From contig JAUUYD010000080.1 of the NCBI GenBank assembly GCA_030590585.1, forward strand, positions 1-8,365: a DNA stretch of 8,365 nt. Reading direction: 5' to 3'. Each line of letters begins with the position of its first letter. Positions within the stretch are counted from its first letter, which is position 1. Positions 1-5,675 of this stretch are shown one piece after another. The notes under the pieces are model-generated. The model did no database searches. It saw only the letters and a program-made list of their open reading frames with translations, and was not told the DNA's origin. The stretch is from Spirochaeta sp. Lineage in GTDB: Bacteria; Spirochaetota; Spirochaetia; Spirochaetales_E; Spirochaetaceae_B. Position numbers and translations under genes: made by a program.

Positions 1-404
1 AGATCTTCCCTGCTGAGGATACGGCCTTCTTTAAGCAGAGACTGATCGAAGCCCCATCCCACAACAGTGGTACCGGGTTTCAGCTTCTTGTCCCTGATAT
101 GATTTTTCATCCGCTGGACGATATCCTCAATAGACTGAATATCATCAATGGGGGGTGAAGAGAGGCTCAGGAAACTTGACATCATGGCCACCATGAGAAA
201 GTGACTGTGGGGATCGATGAATCCCGGAAGCATGGTTTTCCCCTTCAAATCCATAAGCCTGGTGCCGGATTTTCGGTACTTCAGGGCCTCTTCCTGATTT
301 CCAACGAATGCGATTCGTCCTTTTCTGACTACTACAGCTTCAGCCTCAGGATGGTTGTCGTCGATGGTGAGGATATCTCCGTTGATGTAAATTGTGTCTT
401 TCAT
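1..404 (-). CDS. YtcJ-type metal-dependent amidohydrolase, N-terminal part
   Basis: This is the first 134 codons of a gene that continues past the left edge. The product begins MKDTIYINGDILTID, the beta-sandwich opening of amidohydrolase-superfamily enzymes (Amidohydro_3, YtcJ-like). GKTMLPGFIDPHSHF follows, with the HxH metal ligands at about residues 66 and 68. Further on, VVGWGFDQSLLKEGR near residue 118 is typical of the YtcJ group. Such enzymes hydrolyse amide, formyl or cyclic amide bonds in the cytoplasm; the exact substrate cannot be read from the sequence. The ATG at 404-402 follows GGAG at 413-410 with a 5-nt spacer. The gene lies 16 bp downstream of the M20 gene on the same strand, so it is probably the last or a late gene of that operon. 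It may act on the same N-acylated compound as the M20 enzyme. The family call is firm and the role is inferred. Confidence 0.88.
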   Translation of the reverse strand, partial: MKDTIYINGDILTIDDNHPEAEAVVVRKGRIAFVGNQEEALKYRKSGTRLMDLKGKTMLPGFIDPHSHFLMVAMMSSFLSLSSPPIDDIQSIEDIVQRMKNHIRDKKLKPGTTVVGWGFDQSLLKEGRILSRED

Positions 405-420
405 AATCACTCCGTTTTAT

Positions 421-1884
421 TCAGCTCAAGTATCTGATCGCAGTCAGTATATAGAGTTTAACTGCATCAACCAGGGTGTCCAGATCGGCGTACTCATTAG
501 CTTCATGAACATTGCCGCCCCCGGGACCGGCGATGAATATATCGGTTAAACCTGCCTGGCGCATATTTCCGGCATCGGTAAAACCCGGTGAGAACAGATA
601 CAGGGGTTTTGTCTCATAAACTGAAGTAAAGGACTCTGCCAGACAGCGGCCGAACTCTGAGGATGTATCGGTGAGGGATCCGTCTCCGGCGGTGATGATT
701 TCAATCCGGATATCCGTCGGCTCATTCCTGAATTTATTCTTATCCTGAAGATTTCTATATCCGCCGGGAAGCTCGACTCTGTAACCCAGTTTCCCGGAAT
801 ATTTCACCAGGGCGTCTAAAAGTTCCTGCACCGGCAGTCCGGGCATAACACGGAAATCCGCTTCAAGCTCGCAGGTATCGGGGATGACGTTAGTTTTCAG
901 TCCGGCTCTTATCTTGTTGAAACTGTAAGTGGTTTTATATATTGATGATATGGACGATTTGTCCCGGTCCAGAGGGTTGGTTTCATCTCCGGTGGTCATT
1001 TTCAGCTTTGGAATATCTTTGAGGGAATAGCGGTCCAGCAAAGACTTTATGAATCCGAAGGGTGTCATGGATATGCGTCTACGGGGAATCTTCAAACCTT
1101 TCTTTGCCCTGCTCATGAAACGGGCGGCTTTGTTCAGGGCGTTGCTCTTCTCTTTGGGCATACTTCCATGCCCTGCCACACCGAAGAAGGTGAACTTGAG
1201 CCAGCATGGCCCCTTTTCCCCGACAGCGATTGCCGGGGTTTGAAAAAAGGCCGCGGTTGTCGGTTCGGATATGATTGCGGCATCGGCTCGAACAACCTCG
1301 GGATGGTATTCGGGCATGAATGCCGAACCGAAAGCACCGTGTGTTTCTTCATCAGGAGTGAACCACATCTGCAGACGGCCTTTGGGGAGACAGTTGTTCT
1401 TAGCCAGTATTTTCATGGCCATCATCTGACAGGCCACTCCCGCTTTCATATCCGCGGACCCCCGGCCGAAGAGTTTGCCATCCTTTACAACTCCGCTTAA
1501 TGGAGGGGTGTCGGGGTTCCATTTACTTTCGTTGAAAGGGACGATATCCAGATGGCCGCAGAACTGCAGGGTCTTTCCCGATTGGGTGCTGCTCAGGGAT
1601 GCGATAAGATTGTAGTAGAAATCAACCCCGGCGGAATCTTCGGCGGGGAAGGGAGCCTTGTAGAGCTCCGTCTCCATCCCGGCATCGTTCATCCAGTCCC
1701 GGGTGAATTCGAAGATTTCACTACGATCGCAGAATTCCTTCTCAGAGTTGTTAGTGGAATCGATCCGGACGAGCTTCGATAGCAGATCGATCAGCTCCTC
1801 TTTTATTTCATCCGCCCTGGACAGCAGCAGCTTTTCCGAGCCGGAAAGAGGCCGGTCCGGAACAACCCTCTTTTCTTTAATCAT
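421..1884 (-). CDS. M20 family zinc metallopeptidase / N-deacylase (ArgE/DapE-like)
   Basis: This 487-residue protein belongs to the M20/ArgE/DapE/CPG2 family, cytoplasmic co-catalytic metalloenzymes that remove acyl or aminoacyl groups from amino compounds. The expected landmarks appear in order: GHLDIVP with H111 and catalytic D113; GRGSADMKAG with bridging D145; TPDEETHGAFG with general base E179 and metal ligand E180; ISEPT with E207; the dimerisation-domain GVAGHGSMP with H239; and GGGNVHEANEY with the last metal ligand H460. All key residues are present, so the enzyme should be active. It is somewhat longer than a typical DapE, with an N-terminal extension of about 25 residues. Its ATG overlaps the stop of the upstream membrane-protein gene by 4 bp (ATGA, 1884-1881). 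No strong Shine-Dalgarno sequence is visible, which suggests translational coupling. Neighbours suggest it releases a free amine or amino acid for the aminotransferase. The substrate is unknown. Confidence 0.93.
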   Translation of the reverse strand: MIKEKRVVPDRPLSGSEKLLLSRADEIKEELIDLLSKLVRIDSTNNSEKEFCDRSEIFEFTRDWMNDAGMETELYKAPFPAEDSAGVDFYYNLIASLSSTQSGKTLQFCGHLDIVPFNESKWNPDTPPLSGVVKDGKLFGRGSADMKAGVACQMMAMKILAKNNCLPKGRLQMWFTPDEETHGAFGSAFMPEYHPEVVRADAAIISEPTTAAFFQTPAIAVGEKGPCWLKFTFFGVAGHGSMPKEKSNALNKAARFMSRAKKGLKIPRRRISMTPFGFIKSLLDRYSLKDIPKLKMTTGDETNPLDRDKSSISSIYKTTYSFNKIRAGLKTNVIPDTCELEADFRVMPGLPVQELLDALVKYSGKLGYRVELPGGYRNLQDKNKFRNEPTDIRIEIITAGDGSLTDTSSEFGRCLAESFTSVYETKPLYLFSPGFTDAGNMRQAGLTDIFIAGPGGGNVHEANEYADLDTLVDAVKLYILTAIRYLS

Positions 1885-2585
1885 ACTTTCGATAATTTTT
1901 TCTGTTCAAAGCGGTAAAGCACATAACGCCAACCCACGGCAATGGCAAGGAATAACGGCATGGTAATAGATGACATTCTTGAAAAGGTTGCGAATCCCAG
2001 GGCAAGGGTGAGAGCTATAGTGATAAGGCTGGGTACCGATGCGGATTTCAACGCCATCCGGTCCTTGAAGAAAATCGGGGTTGCCAGTGCTCCCATCAGT
2101 GCAGGCATCAGATTGTCGAAAGCCGGCTTGAACTGGGGGGACTGCATAATGGGGAGCAGAAAGCCCATGCCTATCATGCCTGCTGTGAGTATCACGACAG
2201 TTACCAGAGATGATACAGCTACAGCAATGAGTGAGATGACTTCAGCTTCTTTGGATCCCTGTTCCACTCCGGCCAGTTTGACACTGCTTACTGCGGAGGG
2301 CAGCTTCAGATTGACTGTATTACCGGTGATGAAGCAGAGATAAAGACCGCTGGCTCCTACGATGGGAGCGTAACTGAAAAACTCAACAAAGGTGAGAATA
2401 CCCATGAGGCTGAAAATACCGATGAATCCCTTTATCGTAGGACCCATATCGATTTTTACATCGCTTGTGATTGTCATTACCAGAGGAACGGCAATCATGG
2501 ATATGACGACGAGAGCCGATGAAATTCTTCCGAACCGATGCATTCCAAGCTGATAACTGTCCAGTGTTTTTTTTGTATCACTCAT
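1881..2585 (-). CDS. Small polytopic membrane protein, putative partner subunit of a transporter
   Basis: This is a 234-residue integral membrane protein with about six or seven hydrophobic segments, at roughly residues 19-42, 52-72, 74-92, 115-144, 158-174, 183-201 and 205-223. It ends in a positively charged tail (RFEQKKLSKV). The most distinctive stretch is SYAPIVGASGLYLCFITGN followed by LKLPSA, around residues 71-98. It is rich in glycine and polar residues inside a hydrophobic region, so it could be a re-entrant or substrate-contact loop. I do not recognise a characterised family. The gene lies 9 bp after the DUF5058-like gene, and its Shine-Dalgarno AGGAGA (2596-2591) overlaps that gene's stop codon. 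It then overlaps the M20 gene by 4 bp. The arrangement points to an obligate membrane pair serving the peptidase pathway, by import of the substrate or export of a product. This is inference from position and topology. Confidence 0.8.
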   Translation of the reverse strand: MSDTKKTLDSYQLGMHRFGRISSALVVISMIAVPLVMTITSDVKIDMGPTIKGFIGIFSLMGILTFVEFFSYAPIVGASGLYLCFITGNTVNLKLPSAVSSVKLAGVEQGSKEAEVISLIAVAVSSLVTVVILTAGMIGMGFLLPIMQSPQFKPAFDNLMPALMGALATPIFFKDRMALKSASVPSLITIALTLALGFATFSRMSSITMPLFLAIAVGWRYVLYRFEQKKLSKV

Positions 2586-2594
2586 ATCATTCTC

Positions 2595-3329
2595 CTAAGC
2601 TGCTAATAGTGTAAAAAGATTATTGAATGGTATGGCCGAAACCATACCGATCACCATACTAATTGGAAAAGAGAAGTCTTTCAGGGCGCTGATACCGGTT
2701 TTATTGGCAATCTTATCCAGCAGGACAACTGAGATTCCGGCAATGATTACCGTTGTGATGCCTGTAGGATTACTGAAATTAACCAGCTGCGGAATACCCA
2801 GAACAGCCATAACACCGACGAACAGGGCCGGAATCGCTTTCTCGATGAAACCGCCCTTTCCCTTCATGGATGTAATCTTCATGTCATAGCGCTTGAGGGC
2901 GATGATGTTCCAGATCGGATACGAAATGATTCCAATGGTCATTACCCAGGCGACACTCAGAAAAATCGAAGGTGTCAACCCTGAGTCGGCAATACCGGAT
3001 AAACCGAATGCCTTCACTGTCATATCCGCGGCCATATTCTCATACATGGCCGAACCGATCACCGAAAGTCTCAGCCAGGGCAGGTATTTTCCCAGAGCGG
3101 GCATCAGAACTGCCATGATGATGATTATGGGCAGTGATGGCACGATGGAGAAAATAGCACTGTTCACCACTACTTTCTTCAATACGCCTTTATCGATACC
3201 GATTCTGTCGGCTTCCCTCCATGCCCTCATCAGAAAGATTACAGCTTGTACCGTAACTATAACGATGGGGATGACGCATAGAATCAGCATGAGGCCTGAA
3301 TTTGCGAGGATTGAAGTTTCACTGTTCAT
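2595..3329 (-). CDS. DUF5058-like membrane protein, putative transporter subunit
   Basis: This is a 244-residue integral membrane protein with about six hydrophobic segments, near residues 12-34, 54-78, 120-144, 163-183, 189-206 and 220-242. A basic loop after the first segment (RAWREADRIGIDKGVLKK) suggests that loop is cytoplasmic. SAIFSIVPSLPIIIIMAVL, and later LPWLRLSVIGSAMYENMAA near residue 83, match my memory of DUF5058, a family without known function. This family assignment is from memory and moderately sure. The start codon at 3329 follows AAGGAG (3342-3337) with a 7-nt spacer. The gene sits 13 bp after the aminotransferase stop and 9 bp before the second membrane-protein gene. No ABC ATPase, binding protein or SLC-type motif is present, so if this is a transporter it is not of a standard class. 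A sensor or channel role is possible. Confidence 0.82.
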   Translation of the reverse strand: MNSETSILANSGLMLILCVIPIVIVTVQAVIFLMRAWREADRIGIDKGVLKKVVVNSAIFSIVPSLPIIIIMAVLMPALGKYLPWLRLSVIGSAMYENMAADMTVKAFGLSGIADSGLTPSIFLSVAWVMTIGIISYPIWNIIALKRYDMKITSMKGKGGFIEKAIPALFVGVMAVLGIPQLVNFSNPTGITTVIIAGISVVLLDKIANKTGISALKDFSFPISMVIGMVSAIPFNNLFTLLAA

Positions 3330-3342
3330 ATAAATACTCCTT

Positions 3343-4710
3343 TTATTCAGCGTAATGATCGATGGTTTTCAGAGCTTCATCCATGATGGCAACGCCTTCA
3401 TCGATATCGGCTCTTGTGGCGATTAGCGGCGGAGCCATGGCGATAACGTTACTCGGGTTGGCCGCCATAGCCATCATGCCGAGTTCCCCCAGCCTTCCGG
3501 CGAGTTCCAGTTTAGGATTCCTGCCCTTTCGGATTTTTGCATCGATGGGCACAAGAGGTTCTTTTGTCTTTCGGTCTTTAACAAGTTCCAGGCCGACGAA
3601 AAGTCCCAGGCCCCGGACATCCCCGATAACCGGATGCTTCTCCATCAGTTCCTTGCCCTTTTCCAGAAGATATTTCCCGAGAACAGCAGAGTTCTCAATC
3701 AGATTGTCTGTTTCGTAGATGCTGATAACTTCCAGCGCGGCTGCGCAGCCAAGGGCATGTCCGGCATAAGTGGCGCCATGGCTGAACATGTGGTTCTCGA
3801 AATGTCGGCCGATTTCCTTCTTTGTTATAGTGGCCCCAAGGGGCACATATCCCGAAGTTATGCCCTTGGCCATGGTGAGAATATCCGGGACTGTATCCCA
3901 ATGATCCATGGCAAACCATTTCCCGGTTCTGCCGAAGCCGGTCATGATTTCATCTGCGATTAAAAGAATCCCATATTTATCAAGAACTTTTCGTAACATG
4001 GGGAAGTACTCGGGAGGCGGAACAATGATACCATTGGCACCGGTAACCGGCTCACAGATCAGTCCGGCTATCTGCTCATCACCACCTTCCAGCTGTATGA
4101 CTTCATCAACATATTTGACACACTGCATATCGCAATCCGGATAGCTTTTTCCGAACATGCACCTGTAGCAGTAGGGCTGGGGAACTGTTACAACTTCGGT
4201 TTTACCGCTGATAACAGCCCAGCTTCGGGGATCCCCTGCTGAGACGGACATGGATGCTCCAGTCCCCCCGTGGTAGCTCCTGTAGCGGCTGATTATTTTT
4301 CTCTTACCGCTGTACTGCTGGCAAATCTTGATTGCCGCCTCATTGGCTTCGGTACCACCCAGGGAAATAAAGGAATAACCCAGATCTCCGGGAGTTATTT
4401 TCTCAAGCAGTTTCCCCAGTTTTGCCCTGGGCTCAGTGGAAAAACTCGGGGCAAAGGAGGTCAGAGTTCTAGCCTGTTTACAGATGGCCTCAACCACCCT
4501 CTCATTCTGATGCCCGATATTGTGGCTGACGAAACAGGAGCTGAAATCCAGCCGTTCCCGGCCGTCTTCCGTTGTAAACCGGATGCCCTTGGCTGACACA
4601 ACTCTCATTGGTGACTTCGGGGGCTGGTAGGTCCAGGATTGATAGAGGTTTTCTACCTCGTAATTATCCAGGTCCTGTTTCTCGGCAGGAATCGCTTTCA
4701 AATCTTCCAT
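3343..4710 (-). CDS. PLP-dependent class III (omega) aminotransferase
   Basis: The 455-residue product is a fold-type I aminotransferase of class III, the group holding GABA, beta-alanine, taurine-pyruvate and ornithine aminotransferases. It moves the terminal amino group of an omega-amino compound to a keto acid and releases an aldehyde. In numbering from the ATG at 4710, it shows GGTEANEAA (about 118), SYHGGTGA with Y146 and H147 to stack on the cofactor, ICEPVTGANG with E220, LIADEIMTGFGRTGKWF with D253 binding the pyridine nitrogen, MAKGIT with Schiff-base lysine K282, and SHGATYAGHALGCAAAL with T314. A four-cysteine cluster lies at about residues 181-197. I chose ATG 4710 over an in-frame GTG at 4725 because GAGGTG ends 7 nt upstream of the ATG. 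This is the first gene of the left operon. The acylating aldehyde dehydrogenase in the divergent operon would consume its aldehyde. Taurine, GABA or beta-alanine are possible substrates, not distinguishable here. Confidence 0.93.
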   Translation of the reverse strand: MEDLKAIPAEKQDLDNYEVENLYQSWTYQPPKSPMRVVSAKGIRFTTEDGRERLDFSSCFVSHNIGHQNERVVEAICKQARTLTSFAPSFSTEPRAKLGKLLEKITPGDLGYSFISLGGTEANEAAIKICQQYSGKRKIISRYRSYHGGTGASMSVSAGDPRSWAVISGKTEVVTVPQPYCYRCMFGKSYPDCDMQCVKYVDEVIQLEGGDEQIAGLICEPVTGANGIIVPPPEYFPMLRKVLDKYGILLIADEIMTGFGRTGKWFAMDHWDTVPDILTMAKGITSGYVPLGATITKKEIGRHFENHMFSHGATYAGHALGCAAALEVISIYETDNLIENSAVLGKYLLEKGKELMEKHPVIGDVRGLGLFVGLELVKDRKTKEPLVPIDAKIRKGRNPKLELAGRLGELGMMAMAANPSNVIAMAPPLIATRADIDEGVAIMDEALKTIDHYAE

Positions 4711-4717
4711 AGTTGAA

Positions 4718-4723
4718 CACCTC
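4718..4723 (-). promoter_or_regulatory. Shine-Dalgarno site that fixes the aminotransferase start
   Basis: GAGGTG on the minus strand stands 7 nt before the ATG at 4710-4708. It also overlaps the alternative GTG start at 4725-4723, which has no ribosome-binding site of its own. The ATG is therefore preferred and the protein loses five residues relative to the longest reading frame. Confidence 0.75.
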
Positions 4724-4811
4724 ACGTGTATCTGAAGGTTGTATATCCGGTGGCGGTGACGAGCATCCCTGCTTTTGCGGCAATATACTGCCGTTAATAA
4801 TCATGCTATCA

Positions 4812-4840
4812 TTGATAAATGTGTTTGTCTATACAAATAT
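4812..4840 (+). promoter_or_regulatory. Possible gntR promoter
   Basis: TTGATA at 4812-4817 could be a -35 box, with AAATAT at 4835-4840 as a poor -10 box after a 17-nt spacer. The -10 match is only three of six, so this is tentative. The operator at 4823-4845 would cover the spacer and the -10, which fits autorepression. I found no convincing promoter for the leftward aminotransferase operon in the same intergenic region. Confidence 0.35.
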
Positions 4841-4845
4841 ACAAC
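4823..4845 (+). promoter_or_regulatory. GntR/HutC-type operator, copy 1
   Basis: The core TTTGTCTATACAAA (4824-4837) is a palindrome with one mismatched pair. A further half-site TATACAA (4838-4844) follows directly, so TATACAA occurs twice, 8 bp apart. The whole 23-bp stretch matches the reverse complement of 5640-5662 at 21 positions. It ends 23 bp before the gntR ATG. Palindromes of the GTNTANAC type are known for the HutC subgroup of GntR regulators, so this is most likely the site of the adjacent regulator. From here it could control both divergent operons. Confidence 0.75.
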
Positions 4846-4868
4846 TATCATAAAAGGCAGGATTGAAC

Positions 4869-5633
4869 ATGGGATTAGATCCAAACAGCAAGATTCCGAA
4901 ATACCTTCAAATCAGAAAGTGGCTTCTTGGAATGATTAACCGGGGCCGGATTGAAGTCGGGTCTAAAATCCCAACTGAAGAGGAAATTGCCAAGCGGTTC
5001 GGTGTGAACCGGATGACTGTAAGACAGGCTCTGGATGAACTGGTACTGGAGAAAATGATTGTCCGGAAAAGGGGTGAGGGCTCAATCCTGATATCCGCAA
5101 AACCAAGAGATTATGTCTATGAGCTTGATAATATTACCAGTTTCGATGATGACATGCAGGTTCATGGGATCGAGCCCATCCATGAGGTTTTGAGGGTTGA
5201 AGCATTTGAGGCGGATAAAACAATTTCAGGGAAGCTGGAGCTCGGTGATGATAATAAAGTTGTACAGCTGCTGAGTGTTAAGAGAGTCGGTGATGAACCG
5301 GTATTGATAGAGCGGAGCTTCCTTCCTTACGCCGAGTTCTCAAAACTCCTTGAGATGAATATCACCGGCCCATTTTACCACCTTCTGGTTGAAGAGTTCG
5401 GTGTAATACTCCACCATTCCACACAGATTTTCAGTGCCGTAAATCCTCCGGAAGAGGAAATGGAGATATTCGGGATGACCGAAACCGTTCCCTGCATGCT
5501 CCTTGAAAGCATCGCCTACGATCCTGATGACATTCCCATTGAGGTTCTTCACTCCTATTACCGGGGAGACCGTTACAGCTTCAAGGCGACTTCCGGTGAA
5601 TATCTGTTTAATCAGGATTTACTTGACAGTTAA
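4869..5633 (+). CDS. GntR family transcriptional regulator, HutC/UTRA type
   Basis: The 254-residue product has an N-terminal winged helix-turn-helix of the GntR family at about residues 10-75. It includes KYLQIRKWLLGMI, the signature IPTEEEIAKRFGVNRMTVRQ, and the wing VRKRGEGS. A C-terminal effector-binding UTRA domain spans about residues 88-245, with VKRVGDEPVLIERSFLPY and IPIEVLHSYYRGDRY as typical strands. Such proteins are usually dimeric repressors released by a small metabolite, often a pathway substrate or intermediate. The ATG at 4869 is preferred over an upstream TTG at 4863 because AGGA (4859-4862) is 6 nt from the ATG and touches the TTG. The gene lies between two copies of a 23-bp palindromic element, so it probably controls itself, the downstream dehydrogenase and ligase genes, and perhaps the divergent aminotransferase operon. 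The effector is unknown; the amine, aldehyde or acid of the pathway is a natural guess. Confidence 0.94.
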   Translation: MGLDPNSKIPKYLQIRKWLLGMINRGRIEVGSKIPTEEEIAKRFGVNRMTVRQALDELVLEKMIVRKRGEGSILISAKPRDYVYELDNITSFDDDMQVHGIEPIHEVLRVEAFEADKTISGKLELGDDNKVVQLLSVKRVGDEPVLIERSFLPYAEFSKLLEMNITGPFYHLLVEEFGVILHHSTQIFSAVNPPEEEMEIFGMTETVPCMLLESIAYDPDDIPIEVLHSYYRGDRYSFKATSGEYLFNQDLLDS

Positions 5634-5651
5634 CCATTCTTTGTATATTTG
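5623..5651 (+). promoter_or_regulatory. Internal promoter for the dehydrogenase-ligase genes
   Basis: A perfect -35 hexamer TTGACA lies at 5623-5628, inside the last codons of gntR. Possible -10 boxes are TATTTG at 5646-5651 (17-nt spacer, three of six matches) or TATATT at 5644-5649 (15-nt spacer, five of six matches). Neither pairing is ideal. The -10 area is inside operator copy 2, so a bound regulator would block it. The leader would be very short, since the Shine-Dalgarno site starts at 5663. Confidence 0.5.
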
Positions 5652-5662
5652 TATATACAAAC
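5640..5662 (+). promoter_or_regulatory. GntR/HutC-type operator, copy 2
   Basis: TTTGTATATACAAA at 5648-5661 is a perfect 14-bp palindrome. The half TTTGTATA is repeated immediately upstream at 5640-5647, so the element has three half-sites. Reversed, it matches copy 1 at 4823-4845 in 21 of 23 positions, including the extra half-site. It abuts the Shine-Dalgarno site of the dehydrogenase gene, so a bound protein would cover the -10 region and likely transcription start. The conservation against copy 1 and the position make a regulatory role convincing, while the binding protein is inferred from the neighbouring gene. Confidence 0.8.
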
Positions 5663-5667
5663 GGAGG
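5663..5667 (+). promoter_or_regulatory. Shine-Dalgarno site that fixes the dehydrogenase start
   Basis: GGAGG stands 8 nt before the ATG at 5676-5678. The same reading frame opens earlier with a TTG at 5649, but that codon lies inside the operator palindrome and ahead of this site, so it is not a credible start. Confidence 0.8.
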
Positions 5668-5675
5668 AACGCTCA

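Noticed and set aside
201..437. Open frame of 78 codons on the plus strand at the left end
   Set aside because: It is antisense to the amidohydrolase start and the M20 gene's end, both supported by motifs and spacing.
4711..4725. GTG start giving an aminotransferase five residues longer
   Set aside because: The Shine-Dalgarno GAGGTG overlaps this GTG and is ideally spaced for the ATG at 4710 instead.
4863..4868. TTG start giving a GntR protein two residues longer
   Set aside because: The AGGA ribosome-binding site touches this TTG and is correctly spaced for the ATG at 4869.
5600..5662. Rho-independent terminator after gntR
   Set aside because: The AT-rich palindrome has no GC-rich stem followed by a T-run; it matches the operator copy upstream of gntR instead.
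5649..5675. TTG start giving a dehydrogenase nine residues longer
   Set aside because: The TTG is inside the operator palindrome and upstream of the GGAGG ribosome-binding site; the ATG at 5676 fits.
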